DNA of 64,000 nt from Lumnitzera littorea (GCA_024138015.1 JAMXBB010000011.1:72296522-72360521); one strand, 5' to 3'; shown: positions 48,272 to 61,949, numbered from the stretch's first letter. Notes: generated by a model not told the origin, from the sequence alone. Program-made: numbers and translations.

Positions 48272-49775
48272 ATGGTAGAAAAGTCTCATAAAACTCACTC
48301 CAAAAATAATGAAAGCATTATCTAATCTAAGCAAACACTCAATCCCTAAGATGGAGATGCTCCTACTCCTTACCTCCAACATAGCCATCAAAGGACCACA
48401 AGGAGATGAAGATAAGTCACACACTTAGAGAGGATGTTCATGGCCTGAGGAAAACATGTAACTTTGTGCTCAAGTTTATGACTTAGAGCAAAAAAACAAA
48501 AACTCTCCTCCAGTGGCGGACTAAGGCGTAAACAACGTCTCCATTCACTCACTACCATGACCCCTACCATTAGCTGCTTAAAACAGCAACCTTCTTGTTG
48601 TTCAACATTATGAACCTAGTGCTTCTAGTAGCCAAGCTCTAGCCTAAAGCAACCAAACTAAGCCATTTGAGGCTGATTCCAATCGTTCCTTGATTGATAG
48701 CTAGAGGAGTACATCAAAATGTTTTCAAATCTCAAGGAGTTAAAAGAAATGATCCCTTAGCCAATCTCCATTTACTCAGCAAATCTAGGACAAGGTGTTA
48801 CCTCCCTAGATGCAAATCCTAGTCATGAAGTTCTATGATGGGATGACTATCCTTAAACTAATTTAATGCCCAAATAAGCTAGTACAACTATAACGACATA
48901 ATCGCTTACAAAGCTTCTCTAAGCACTTTGAAAGGGGTAAAAAGTCGTACTTTATCTACAACTTCCAAGAGCTTAACTATCATTTCTAACATCACTTTTT
49001 GAAGTAAGATGCTAGTGAAAGAATCATCTACCCTTAACCTCATCAAACAATGTCAAGAGGATTCGATCTAAGACTATCTCCCTTGTTACCTCATGGTTAT
49101 GCTCAAGATTCCCAATGTTGATATAAGCGTAGCTTTGAATGGTACAATTCATGGTCTAAAGACCTTAGATCACTTCTTCCAATCCCTGAGTAAGAAGAAG
49201 CCAATGAATTTCGAGGAATTCCATGAACTAGCCTTAAAATTCATCATCATGAAGGAAAACATAAAGGCTCGTAATGAGTTCGAGCAAGAAACATTGCACA
49301 AAAAGTAAGATAAGGACCGAAGTTCTATAAAAGATCAACTCGATCCTAAAAACAACAAGGGGTCCATCTTGTGAAGGGAATAATAGTGGACGAGATAGAT
49401 GCACCATTCCCTCCTATGTAGACCATATGCCCTTAAACTGCCCATAAGGTCAAATACTCCTAAAGTTCAAAAATAGAGATATCATAACCCTGCTTAAGAA
49501 GATGAAGGGCAATCCTTCATGAAGGAGCTTAGACAAGTATTATGAGTTCTACAAAGATATGGAACAAAGTACAAACAACTATATTCAATTATGAAATGCC
49601 CATAAGGATGCTATCTAATGTAGGTACCTTAAGGAGTACATCGTCAACCAAGCTGATGAAGTTGAACAATCTATACAAAGAAGGCAAGCTAAACCAAATC
49701 AAAGGACTAATACCTCAGATAGAAACAATAACAAAGCCCTCAATGGCATTATTGAATAGCTTTTGAACTGCCATC
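48272..49775 (+). pseudogene. gag of Tat-type copy B
   Basis: From ATG 48,272 (MVEKSHKTHSKNNES) through many stops to a well-preserved stretch at 49,093-49,308: VALNGTIHGLKTLDHFFQSL then FEEFHELALKFI, the end of the retrotransposon gag core. The tail (49,620-49,775) reads YIVNQADEVEQSIQRRQAKP, wording seen before the protease in Tat elements. Several frame changes occur. Gag would form the particle around the element's RNA. Confidence 0.75.
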
Positions 49776-49907
49776 ATGGGAATACAATTATCTTAGATGA
49801 AAAGTTCCTTTTTCACCAAGCAAAATTCCATTCTCTCAATTGTGATAATTGTTCAAAACACTATGCATACATAACTCAATGGCATAAATGCAACTAGTAA
49901 GCCTTAT

Positions 49908-50073
49908 GTCCTACCCTCATCCGAGGAAAACAAACTCCTAAGTCCTAGCCTCATCTGAGGTGATTAGACTCTAAAGTCCCAACCTCGTCCGAAGTGATTA
50001 GACTCCTATTTCTCAACCTTCTTAAAGGTAAATGGATAAACTCCTAGCCACATTTAAATGATAGGCAACCTTG
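49908..50073 (+). repeat. 34-bp tandem repeats after the pol deletion (copy B)
   Basis: Units begin at about 49,908, 49,942 and 49,976, with a diverged fourth; form GTCCTAGCCTCATCTGAGG plus TGATTAGACTCTAAA. Equivalent to 581-720 in copy A. Confidence 0.75.
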
Positions 50074-50529
50074 AACCAACAAAATGGGATCTCTTGTCGA
50101 CTAGATAGAAGTCAAAACATCTATGATGCTTCCAATAGGTAAGGATCCCCAGTCTCCATAACCTCAAGAGGAACATTGGCCAAACTCGACTTTGGCCAAT
50201 GGATCCCTTATACACGATGTAAGATATCTTATAGACAAAACTTACCTAAATACTTTCTATAAGGAAAAGAATCTCCACACATTATGATTTTAGGAATCTT
50301 AGCCAGGCTTAATTCTAGTCAACAAAACCACTATAGGCTATTGTTGCAATAAGAAATAAGCACAAAAACTAAAAATAAAGAGGAAGGAATAAAAGAAAAA
50401 TAAAAACACATGGGAAAATCTCAATCCATTACTTAATAGCCTAGCAACACTTACAATAATAAGGTAAGCATATCGACCTAACATATGTAAAGGAAAAATA
50501 AAAGAAAGATTACAAGAAGGAGTTAGTCA

Positions 50530-53003
50530 CCATAGAAGGATTGTTAGCAACTTCAAATGCCTAGCTAGCTTCAAGCTCTAACTCATGGTCTTTTTGGCTT
50601 CGTCTCTCTAGGGGAGCTCGAGGATCTTAAGAAGATCAAAATTGGGTAATAGGGAGACCTCTTTAACCGACTTAGCTTAGACCTTCACCTTTTACCACCT
50701 TAGCCTTAACCTACAATAGGGGGTCAAGGCCTAAAGGAGGATCATAAATGAAATCTAGGATGTTGAGTTGAAGGTAAGGATAATGTTCCTTAACCAACTT
50801 CCTAACTTCATGTATCTCGTCAAATGTAACCTGCCCCTAAAGTTTATCCATTCCTTACTCTCCATGATCTCTTTGAAGACTTTATCTTAAATGCCTTTCA
50901 TAGCCAAGTTAACCTCCCTCTGCAATAAGCACTTGGTGTCACCTTAGTTTTACCTCAAGCTGATCAATCTTTGTTTTGCAATCCTTCTCTTTCTCCTTGA
51001 AGGAACATGTAGCCACCTTCAAAACTACAATCTTACTATTGGCTTATTCTAGCTAGTACTTTAGTTTGGAAACCTTAAATTCTAGTCCCTCATTCTAACA
51101 TTTGGTGGCCAAAAGTCTATTTTAGAGATTGGAGTTCTTGCTCTCCACAACATCAACTCAATGGTTCATCTCCTCCAGTTTAGCTTTAGCCTTAGGCATA
51201 ACCTCATCAGTCTTAGCCATTTTGTGCCAAGCTTTTTGCTTGACTCTTCTCACCACATTCTCAGTATTATGAGCTCTCTACAATAGAATATGATTATGCT
51301 TATATAACCTCTAGTTTCCATTTGCCAAAATATTGTATTCAGATTTGACTTGAGCTACCTTCCTCTTGTCTTCTTTAAGACACTAAGGAACCCACTTGTC
51401 TAAAATTAAAATGAATACAATTAGTAAGGTCAAAAATTAACATCGACTATCAATTTTAAGGAAAGTAACACTTACATTATAAAGCTTGGCACAAACTACG
51501 CTCCCCAACTTATCTTTGTTCGATGTCTTAGTCCCTCCTCATGGGAGTGCTTATCCTTAGATGGAATGGTGCCCCTTAAAATCTTCTAGCATGCTGAGCC
51601 GTTACTTAAACCCTTATCCTTGATTCACACAAGCCAATTAAGGACAAACTTGTGACCCCATGCTTCAAGGTTAGAATGGAAGTATCCAAGGGATTAGGTC
51701 CTCAAAGCAATAGGTTCTTAAGACCTCTTATCTTCCAACTCGACTTGCCTATGCTCGCCCCTCTTCTAGCATATCAATTGGCTAGAGGCATCAATGTTTT
51801 ACGACTCTTCATCTAAAAATGAACTACATGCTCTAACCAAGCAACCTTAGATGCCTCCTTAACAACTTGGTGCTACCTTACAAGCAGTTAAGAAGGTGAC
51901 AATGTTAGCTTTCTTCATACCTATATATATAAGATAGAAGATTAAGTTAGTGACTAAGGATAAAAGATAAACATTTTAGGAATCATATTGAGCACGAGCC
52001 CTTTAGGGACCCAATTCCCCTAGTATTAACAAACAAATAGCTCCCTTGTAGCAAATACACCTCAGCATAGTGAAAACATAGGTTATGCCTCCTTCCTCCA
52101 CCTCTTTAAGAATTGCTTTAATGCTAAGATATCGAAACCTCCTCTTTAGAATCAAAAGATTCACCTAGTTTCACTGCCTTATTCTTTGGGTATTCAATCA
52201 CCTAGTTATCATTTAGTTAAAGCTTTAGGTAGGTCGTCTTGATTAGCTCAAACCTGCTCTTCTAAAACTCCACCTTAACATCTCACTTTGAAATTTTCTT
52301 TCTATCTATAGGAAAATAAACCCAGCCCTTTAAACAACTTCTTAAGAGGTTAGCTCATTACATAGTATCAGCCCTCCATTTATATTTATGTATTTTACCC
52401 TATAAAAGTATCTCAATAATTGGGAAGTCACCCTCGACTTATACATTTCACAAATAGCTTCAAGTACGACTAGTATCTGGTATGCATTAGGGACGAGCTG
52501 GGTGGGATTCATCTTATGATAGTTGAAGAATGCTTACTGGAAGTAAAAAAAAAAAGGAATTGGGATCCTAAACTCAAAGTACTTATAATATAGGTAAAAC
52601 CAGTTCCTTCCCATTAACATAAGCTATTTGGTCTTCCTGTGTTTCTCCACATTCCAACTACTAGGGAATGGATTGAAGTACACTTACAGAATAAAAAACT
52701 ATTCATTTATCAATTAGCTTTACAACCTATTTGGTGTTTCATCAATTATTGCCCTCATATACAAAAGCATGATAAGCTTCCTATCTTTCTCATTATCCGG
52801 ATAGACATCCATTGAAAGCTTTCCACCTACATCAACAAATCAAAGCAACTGCTTATGTCCCTTATTACATCTCCATGCCTTAGGACTACCTTGAAGGACC
52901 CGCTATCATTTTCATCGGGGAAAGTAATGTTGTAGGTATATTGTTATGTTCTCATCGCCTTGTTGGTTAGAGTGTAAGAAGAAGCAGAGGATATTACCTC
53001 CAT
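50530..53003 (-). pseudogene. Antisense ORF of Tat element (copy B)
   Basis: From ATG 53,003 (MEVISSASSYTLTNKAMRT) on the - strand: ITFPDENDSGSFKVVLRHGD, YYKYFEFRIPIPFFFYFQ, AFFNYHKMNPTQLVPNAYQI, LRYFYRVKYININGG, then from about 51,400 a long Lys/Glu-rich stretch (NTENVVRRVKQKAWHKMAKT, DEVMPKAKAKLEEM, SFKEKEKDCKTKIDQLEVKL) with coiled-coil character, and the end HYPYLQLNILDFIYD near 50,740. Length is roughly 800 codons. Many stops and shifts. The head resembles the extra-ORF protein of Tat elements. Function is unknown. Confidence 0.68.
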
Positions 53004-53125
53004 ATCTTTGAGTAAGAAAAGAAGTTTTGATCAAGAAACTTAAAACATAATTGAGAACAAGATAAATACAAGAGCTTTAAATGGTTTTTAAGAAGCAAAA
53101 ATGAAAAGTAAATTAATAATTTGCC

Positions 53126-53133
53126 TATTTATA
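53126..53133 (-). promoter_or_regulatory. TATA box of the antisense ORF (copy B)
   Basis: GGCTATAAATAGG on the - strand, 123 bp ahead of ATG 53,003; same position and core as in copy A (10,426-10,433). Confidence 0.55.
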
Positions 53134-53755
53134 GCCGCACATTGTCATTGAAGAGGTTATTACAAGAAAGGCAAGTGATTTGATGCACCTCACCCATATC
53201 TTGCCATGTGCTTACAAAAGAAATAAACAACTCAAATCTTCTTAGTAAAATTATCACGTTATAGGCGCACCCAATAGCTATTAAATGCATGTCCCATGCA
53301 TTAAATGCATGAAAATTTAAGTGCATAAGACAAATTAAATTAAAACTTCTTAGGTAAGCTAAAGTGTCATAAATCCAATTATCCACATTTCACCTCTACT
53401 TGAAGAGGAAAGCCAAACATAATTTAGTAGTACTGTTGCTTAGCACCTCAATAAACTAGCTTGATTTTTGGCAAAAGTTTAGCCTTACACGCCTCATAGC
53501 CCATATTTCTCCAACCATAGGGATATTTTAACTACAACTAGCTTGCTCAACCACTTTACTCTAGTCACTCCAAATTGAATCCCATAGTATGGAAGCTCTA
53601 AACATGGGGAACAAGGTCAACTAGAACAATAGCTCGGTTTTCATCCTTTAGCTAAAGTTTGACTACAAAATGAAGCTTTCCCTCCTAAAATCTTGGAAGC
53701 CTTTCCAATGCTTACTCTACTTGCTGACCATTTACCAATGCAAGTGTGGGACAAG

Positions 53756-54276
53756 TATTGATAGCCTATTTTGGATGTATGCTTTCAAGCTTAAGCTACT
53801 AAATCAATAATGATGACTTGCCAAAGAGCATAAGCCTTAGGCCCTGGTCAGCCTAAACCTAAGTCTTTTAGTTTGCATCCAGGTGATCTAACCTCAACAT
53901 AGGCTGACTAAACTTAACTTACAATTTAAATGAAGATAAGCGAGAAGTTTAGTAGATAAGGCAAGTCAACGACTAATAACTCTCCATGATTCTATCTATA
54001 AAATCTAAAGTCAAAGAGGAGATCTTGAAGTATTTACTACTTTCGTTATTCAACCCGACCACCCCTCTATAAATACTACATGAAGCCTCCCTAATAAAAG
54101 ATGGAAACTCTTCTACTCAAAACCTCCCTCTCTCTTTCTTTTTACTTCCTTAAATCTCAAACCTATTCAATTTAAGCATGAGAGTGGCCATGGTAAGTCC
54201 TACTCTAATGTCCTATTGCTTTTTTTTATTTCCTTTTGTAGGTGTCTTACCACTAAGGGAAGATTGCCCATCAACA
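53756..54276 (+). repeat. 3' LTR of Tat-type copy B
   Basis: 521 bp, TATTGATAGCCTATTTTGGA to CCCATCAACA. TATA box TATAAATA at 54,068-54,075, followed by a CT-rich leader. A purine-rich tract (GTGTGGGACAAG) lies just upstream. Confidence 0.85.
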
Positions 54277-57200
54277 AAAGCCTAACCTTAAAGAGGAGGA
54301 AAGCTTAAACTAAAAGATAGTAAAATATGTAAAATCATTTAATAGAGAACCCTATAAATCAAACCCTAACTTTGCGAAGACAAAATCAACTTTTTTCATC
54401 ATTTTGTTGTGATTTCTATCCCACAAGTATGCTAAAGAGGAGTATTTGCTGGGAAAATAATGAGACGAATCAGCGAAGATACTAGATGTCTTTCATCTTT
54501 CGCATTTATTAATTTTTAAAGGTTCTCGTATATTGTCGTCCTCAAAACCCTCACATTTTTAATATTTTCGATGGTTTTTTAATGTTTTGCAGTTTTCCTG
54601 TTTTAGTGATTTTTCAATAAAAAAAAAAAAACAAAATTGGTAAAAAAGATGACGTCAATCGAGATGCATTGTCATATATAAAATTAATCCTACAAACTAA
54701 AGTTTTTCCCAACAAGAGAAACTCCGATGGATTCCGATTAGTGAATAGGTACACACTTATAGGGTGACCATAAAAATTATTTCCCTAAAAAATCATAAAA
54801 TTTTTTAAAAAATAAAGAATATTCTTTGCAATTCATTTATTTGTTGGGAAATTTTGAAATTAAGCTTATTAATTGTTTTCTTAAAAAAGTTGATATGCTT
54901 AGAGTTTTAATAGATTAGCACACCAACTTAGGCTTCTCCACTTTTTATTTTTTAAAAATATTTTAGAAAATTTATAGGCCCACAGCTAAAATTAGGATTA
55001 ATTTCACCTAATCAATTCTAATTTCAAAATCTTTTCATCTTGGGTTAGTTGAAGCTCTTTATTTTGGGAAAATATTTTAAAAGATTTTTTTTCTTAATTC
55101 TATGGGCTCATTATAAATTAAGTTGAGAGAAAATAAAAACTTTTGTGCTCAAAATTTTTTCCTTCAAACTTTTGCTTAACTCATTGTTACTATTCCCAAT
55201 TACAACCTTCTTTCACCTACCAGCTCCTCCCTATGGTTTGTGCCTTCGTTATTCCCAGTTATGCGAAGAAATTACAACTTTCTACTTGCAATTAATGGTG
55301 AGATAATGATTAACGAGATAAGACATTTCTTAGATAGCTTATATCATCTAAAACACAATTTTGTAAGGAATTAGCCAATTTTGCTCTTTTTTAAACAAAA
55401 TTCCATAAGCAAGTAAAATATGCAATTTAATTTACCTGAAATCAGTTGTTATTTTTTTTATTTTTCTTTTCTCTCTTCAAACTCACAAAACAACCTTATT
55501 AAGGATAAGGGTCTAAGAGGCATTCTCCATCGGCTAGGAAGGGTAAAAGATTTTATGGATTGCAAAGGAGAAGGAGAAATTGGCATTTGAGAGCCTGTAA
55601 TGAGGTTTGTAAGCCAAAACACAGCTATGAACGTGCCCATAGGCTCTAGCTTGAGCAAGGCATGCCTGAAAGAGAGAAATTTGCAACCGAGAGGAACATG
55701 GTTGGGTTTATGCCCATTTTTATAATCGTGAACCCCCTTGGACAACTTTGTTTCATTATTTTATTTGGATTTAAGTAGTCTTTTTCTTTTTAATAGACAT
55801 TATCGATATTGTTATTTATTAAAAATTATACCCATGCCCTTGGGATGTCAAGGGAAAACATAAATACTTTTGTTTACATTAAGGTTTTAGTTAGTGAGTC
55901 TTTCAACATTTCATCATTGAACACTTCTATGAACTCATTGAGAGATTGAATTCTAAAATCGAATTCTTTCATTCAGTTATTCTTATCAATCTATAAACTA
56001 GATTGTGACGAACCATACTATCAATTATCAAATATTGCATGTAATTACAGTCTTCTTGATAATCAAAATTCCTCTATTTGAATTTCTTGGTTGTGCGTAA
56101 TATTAACTCAAGAACTTGGAACCCTAAACTTAATTTAGTTATGGCATCTACGACTTTTTAATAAGAGTAAGTTGTCCATTCCTGTTAATTTTATTGTAAT
56201 TATTAATATAAAACCCCAAAGAACAAAACTATACCAAACACTATACCTTTATTCATACGATAATTTCTTTTTGAGATCTTGTCATATCAAACCTCCTACG
56301 GTAATTGATGCCACGAGTTAACTTCATGAAAAAATTACAAACTACTAGAATTCAGTGTTTATGACTTCTACGGAAATATGAAAATTTCGTCACTTTATAA
56401 ATTCTTCTATCAAAATTCAATTAAAAATTTTATAACTTTACATATGAATCTACCTAAAAAGTTTCATAGATGTGGTACTTTGTCGTCCTTCTTACATCTG
56501 GTTCTGTCCTTACTATTGAAACCCTGGCTTTGAGATTGTGTTTACATATCATCATGCCATTACTATGATTATGGGAAGAGTTCAACAAGTGCAAAAAGGA
56601 CATTTTCCTATGCAATCTTCTCATGAATAATCTTCTAGAAAAGATTTTAATTTTCATAGATTAGAAGGACAGGTATTTTTAAGGTTTACAAATTAAGGCC
56701 CCATTATTCAAGAAAAATCCAAGGATATGGAGAAGTTCTACAAATGAGGGGATAGGATTTATTAAGAGAATGTTTTCAGGGTTGCGTGTGATTAACTTTA
56801 CTTTAAAATTAGGCAAATGAATTAGGATAAAGGCCAAGAGGGTTTTCAGTTTGGTCTATTTATATAATTTGAAGTTAGGTTTTCATCTTATTTCATTTGT
56901 GAGAGTTCATTTTAAGTTGATTTTTACTTCATTTGTTATGTGTTTATATTTAACGTATTGTTTTGTTTTTATTTAACTGTTGGTTCTTTTATTTAACCCT
57001 TGATGTAGACTTTTTTCTGACATTAATGCATAACATGGCATGATTATAAATTATAAAATAAAAAATTATGGGTGTTAATATATTATTGGTTTCTCATAAT
57101 GAATAGGTTAATATCATTACTGGTGAATATTAGGTAGTAACAACTGCAAATAAACTTTTAGTTGGGTATATAATTCAATAACTTGAAACTTAAATATAAA

Positions 57201-58140
57201 ATTATAACAATATGTAAAGTTGAGACAGTAATTGTGATTGTAGCACAAATATGATTTTAATTAGTATGACAAGATACGCAATGAATATTGAAGTATCATA
57301 GGTTAAATTCTAGCGGCCATTCACATGAAGGTAATAAAAAGAGAATTTAATAACTAATCCTCAAATGCATCCTATTACCTTGTCTATTTGAAAATTGAGT
57401 TAAAAGATATTTATTCCCTGTGGCTCTTTGATTTACTCTTTTTATGGAACAGTTATGCGCTTTTGCAAGATGGAATTGTTTGTTTCCTCTCTAGATGTAA
57501 TAAGAAGATTAAGTTTACTCAATTGATAAGAAAAGCTAAATAAATTTTGGTTGTTTTCAATCAAGTTATCAAATCTAGATGGAGTAATTGATTCAAACAT
57601 ATAAGAGGGTAAAAAATTAAAAAAAAAAAAAAATTGAGTTTGATCAAAAGTCAAACAATAGAAATCAACCCAAGTTAAATCTTAAAAATTAATTTAGATT
57701 TGACAATACTAATTTTTAATAAGACTAAATAGAGACATATTAATATTTTTTTTTTATCTTACTCTCAATTTAGTACTATAATTAATAGGGTGGAGTAAGC
57801 TGAAATAAATATCCCATGTAAATAAAAAATTTACATAAACTAAATAAACATAATTTTTTAATAATTTTTTATCCCATATATTTCAGTTTCGTAATTTCTT
57901 AATATAGGGCATGATAGCAATCGCGAATAAGACAAATCCCAATCAGCAATACATAAAGTAAATAAACATAATTTTTCTAATTCCGATTTTGGATGCTGGC
58001 TCTATCCCGCTAGGCATGTGGGCCACATATAGCTGTCAAAGCATTCTAACCGGCATATGTAATTTCTACGAAAATATAAGATCCCATCAAAGGCCCCAGA
58101 CTAGAAATAGATTGAGCCCCATCGACATATATGCCCATGA
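54277..58140. other. AT-rich stretch, no gene recognised
   Basis: Long AT-rich DNA with A/T tracts. A 95-codon open frame at 55,458-55,745 (- strand) has no recognisable domain. A 26-bp direct repeat (ACATAAACTAAATAAACATA at 57,832 and 57,951) is the only internal repeat noticed. Confidence 0.4.
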
Positions 58141-58149
58141 TGTAGCGAG

Positions 58150-58206
58150 AGACGTCACTGCTTATATATATAGACGACAGTTGAAGTTAGATCGGTTCTC
58201 ACGTGA
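58150..58206 (+). promoter_or_regulatory. Promoter-like cluster
   Basis: Within 57 bp: AGACGTCACT (TGACGTC-type bZIP core), a TATATATATAG TATA-like box (58,163-58,172), and the palindrome TCACGTGA (G-box core, 58,199-58,206). The following 100 bp are GC-rich for this window, like a 5' leader. No coding exon can be identified downstream, so it may be a gene start without its gene or a chance cluster. Confidence 0.3.
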
Positions 58207-58319
58207 GTCCATCTCCCAGTTGGCGTCGCCGTCTTCAGGAAGTCTTTCTGTCCTATCTCGTCCAACTGATTTTGGAAATTTTATCCCGAACCCCGTACTT
58301 TACAATCTCCACGTCTGAG

Positions 58320-59479
58320 GATAGAATTTCAATTATTAAAACAAGAGACTTTTCCATACCAAGAAAATAAACATAACACCATGATTAGAAATTTTATTCA
58401 AAGGCTTCGTTGAAAAATCATGCATCCCATAATAATTAGTCCATATATAATTATACTATTTGAACAATAAAATCTAAAAAATATTATTGATTTATTTTAA
58501 ATTTTTTAACTATTTATCATTACTTTTTTCATTATAATTATCATTATCATTATCCATAATACTTTTAGCTCCCATGGATTCGACAGAGTGCTTGATTCAA
58601 ATACTAAGTTCACTAAATAACCATGTATAGCGTGTCTTCCCAGATGCCACGGCAGTTCATAGTATTGCAAGCGCAAAGCATATGGATACAAGAGTCCAAT
58701 GACCAGATTATGTAAATTGAACCTACTAGATGTAGAAGTTCAAAATCCATTGCATACAATTTGCTAATTTAGTAATAATATAAGCATAAAATATCACACA
58801 TATTTAGCTGTACATAAACTATAGTAAGGAGTTTTACTTAAAACTAGGCTAAAGATATCGGTTCAAAAACCATATCCGATTCTACATAAAAATAAATAAA
58901 CAATTAATTGCATATGAATTAAAAAAACCTTTGTTCTTCTTTGAAAGTTTATTTTTGAGGGGTGCTTTTAAGATTCATTGATATCATTAATTTCCCCCTC
59001 TTATATCTAATACATGGCAAGTATTCCACCTTTTCATCGTGCAGTTAGTGGAATGTCAATTAAAATATGGCAGAATAGGTGAATACCCACCCCAACTAAA
59101 AGAGAAGTGGAAATTAAAAAGAGAGAATGACAGCAAACGAATTGAGTTAACTTTATTATTCATATTTGGAAAGTTAGATGTAACAGTTTTTTTACGTAAG
59201 ATTTTATGATCCGTAAAATCCCATTTGGTGAGTATGCATATATACACATACAAAATAATAAGAATTATGTTCTATTTTACATAAGTATATATTAGCGAAC
59301 CATTCATTCATATCATGAGCATAAAGATAATTATATGTGCAATCTATAATATTAAAGAACAAAAGAGAGTATAATTTATTATTGTGTGCAGAAGTAGATT
59401 ATATCTACTCTTCATTACGTGAGAGATATACTGGAAGAGTTTTTATCTATTTCTTTAGTTGACAATAAATCAATAGTTG
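58320..59479. other. AT-rich stretch, no gene seen
   Basis: Nothing recognised on either strand; small ORFs only. Confidence 0.4.
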
Positions 59480-60110
59480 TTTTCCTCATCATAAACTAAT
59501 GCCATAAACTAATCAATAGTTGACCTATAAGGGTGTTTAGCTAGCCAACTTAACCTAAGTTCGATCCATAGAATCCACCTCCTAGTAGACCTAGCCCAAG
59601 TCTAATCCACATAACCACTCTTGGCCTTAAATGACTTCCCATGGGCGGGACCGAGTCTTATCCTTGCCCGACCTATCGAAGGTCAGGACCTTAGTACACC
59701 ATTCTTGTGGTATTAATCCATGGCATCTATATTAGGAAGACTTGGACAATGGTGTCCATATAAGAAGCTTACAAGTCGAACAACGACATACACTGCAGAA
59801 TTAGTACCCAGTATGAAGAACTAAGGAATCACATCACTCTCGAGAATATCTATCTGTATCCAAATTGAATAGATACGCTTACTTAATTTGGCAAGGTACG
59901 AATTTATCCAGATTTTCCTCATGAAACCTATAAATAGGGATCAAACCTTCTAGATAAGACACTTTACACATACATGCACTCAAGCTCTTTTGCTTTCTTT
60001 CTTTAATCTTACAAACACTAATATAGGTATCAAAATAGCCATGCCAAACAATTCTCTGACGACCAACTCTCAGCAACCACTAACTCTATTCTTTTTTATA
60101 GACACAAGCT
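59480..60110 (+). mobile_element. LTR remnant, Tat-like
   Basis: GC-richer block with TATA box TATAAATA at 59,929-59,936 (CCTATAAATAGGGATC), a leader CTCAAGCTCTTTTGC, and ACTAATATAGGTATCAAAAT then AGCCATGCC, resembling the leader wording of Tat/Ogre-type LTRs. Neither end nor partner LTR was found, so it is a fragment. Confidence 0.4.
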
Positions 60111-61028
60111 CACAGTTAACGCCCAAATCCAAAAATCTCTATCAATAAAAATCTCACAATAATAGCTATAATGAACATATATCAAAAACTTCTATTGACT
60201 TTAATAATATAGATATGGTTATCAAAATTACAATTTTACTATTATTTTGAATATTTAAAATCGATAAAATCGTATAAAATTAATAAAATTGTAAGCTTAT
60301 AAAATTGTACGTCAAAATCTAAATTTTATTAAAAGTATATACCCAAAAAATTTTATATGTTTTTTTAATTAAAAATAATATTATAAAATCATAAATACGT
60401 AAAATTATATAATTAACTCATAATTTTAATAATTATATATATAATTTTATAAATATCACAAATATGATTCTAATTGATATAAAGATCGACGGGATGTATA
60501 GCGATGACCAGCGTACGTGTGGGGCACATTTGAAGCGAAAGTCACTCGCGGAATTCAAGTTCTACTGTTCGTGGTTTTTCTAATATACATGTTCATTCAA
60601 TTTTTTTTTATACTACATTATCAATAAGTTTAATTTTTTTATTTTTGTATAAATTTGTGTTCATTAGTATAATGTGTATAATTTTTTTTATAAATTTATG
60701 TTCGTTAGTTAGTAAATTTTATATGCACATATATATAATTTTTCTTTACATAAATTTGTTTTCATTACTGTATTTTATATACACTTATGTATTATGTAAT
60801 ACGTATACAAATAATTATCATTGAGACATGTAGATAAGGTGATGTTAATTCTTTATTTTTTTCAATTAAAGTAAGTAATGAATTTAGTGTAGTTATGGGA
60901 ATATGATAATAAACTCAAATTAATTGATGTGTTCGTGAAATCTAATAGAGTGTGCCTATTGATATAAGTGAATAATTTTATTTTTAGACACTAAAGTTTA
61001 TGAAGTTGACGTTACAAATAGGTGTAAA
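60111..61028. other. AT-rich region upstream of the MuDR-like pseudogene
   Basis: Holds a short GC-rich patch (60,484-60,560) and about three degenerate 60-bp repeats at 60,645-60,790 (TATAAATTTGTGTTCATTAG-like). It could be the 5' part of the MuDR-type element; no terminal inverted repeat was identified. Confidence 0.35.
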
Positions 61029-61949
61029 ATGGATAATATGAGGTTGGTTTGTTATGTTGATAGAAATAGAGTGTGGTATGATAGGCGCTTGAGAACATTA
61101 GTTAGAGTTCTAGTTAAGGCCACGTATAGCCAGTTGGCAAGATTCATATGTAATTGGCTTCGACTTGACATGACAACCCACCAGGTTGAATTGATTCACA
61201 GATGCCCCATTATAAATGGGACTAAGGACATGTTTTATGCTGTCCTTATCAATGATGATTATGATGTCCAATAACTAATGGCTTCCTTAGTAAAACGTGG
61301 TAGAGTCAACGATTCAACAGAGTTGTATATTGAAATTCATGAACTAAACCCACTACCGATAACCTCATAATTAAGGACAATGTTGGAGGGTACAACGACG
61401 ATGTTGGAGTGCAAGTTGAAACTTAGGTGTTCGAAACCCAACCAATCCCACCAATTCATGTACCGAGTAGCAGTTACATGTCATGTGAACCTAATGTATT
61501 GATCACCAATGAGTCTAATAGAGATGTTGATGTAGAGAATGAACTAGCTTACAAAGACATTGATGAGGATTCCAATGATGCAAATTCTAATGCTGACATT
61601 GGTCTAAGTGAATGCTGGTTGCAAGAAGTAGAAGAAGTACAAGGGTTACGTAGAAGAAACGATTAGAGACAAGGGTTAGCCATAGATGTAGATGCAATCA
61701 GAATGTCGAAACCTGTGCCTTTCTATATGGCAAGTGTTAAGGATGGATTGGTGCCATTTAAGGAGAGTATAAATGATGGTGAGTAAAGTTTTAGCGATGA
61801 ATTGAAGGTGGGTATGCAATTTGAAAATAAAAAACATCTACAAATAGTTATGAAGATGCATGATGTTATGAACCACCACGACTTTGTCTTGAAGGAGTCC
61901 GAACCTACATTTTGGTTTATTAGATGAGTTGATTGGGAAAAGGGATGCA
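61029..61949 (+). pseudogene. MuDR-type (MULE) transposase N-terminus, truncated
   Basis: From ATG 61,029: MDNMRLVCYVDRNRVWYDR, then ATYSQLARFICNWLRLDM, and ELYIEIHEL after one stop: the N-terminal domain of plant MULE transposases. An acidic linker follows (61,427-61,666), then DELKVGMQFENKKHLQIVMK, HHDFVLKESEPTFWFIR and VDWEKGC, the MuDR DNA-binding region. One frameshift lies between 61,275 and 61,427, with several stops. The catalytic DDE domain is missing because an LTR begins at 61,950. Confidence 0.82.

Larger units (their letters stand above)
46287..54276 (+). mobile_element. Tat-type Ty3/gypsy element, copy B, pol-deleted
   Basis: A complete but internally deleted relative of copy A: 5' LTR 46,287-48,188 (split by a solo LTR), PBS-like site 48,189-48,206, gag 48,272-49,775, then directly the post-pol region with 34-bp repeats, antisense ORF 50,530-53,003, and 3' LTR 53,756-54,276. 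Flanks AAACC and AAAGC. Protease, RT, RNase H and integrase are absent, with the junction near 49,780. It could only have moved with help from another element, or lost pol afterwards. Confidence 0.83.

Noticed and set aside
55458..55745. 95-codon open frame on the - strand
   Set aside because: No recognisable motif or context; length is within chance for this composition.
57989..58318. 109-codon open frame
   Set aside because: Overlaps the promoter-like patch and has no family wording; more likely non-coding leader sequence.
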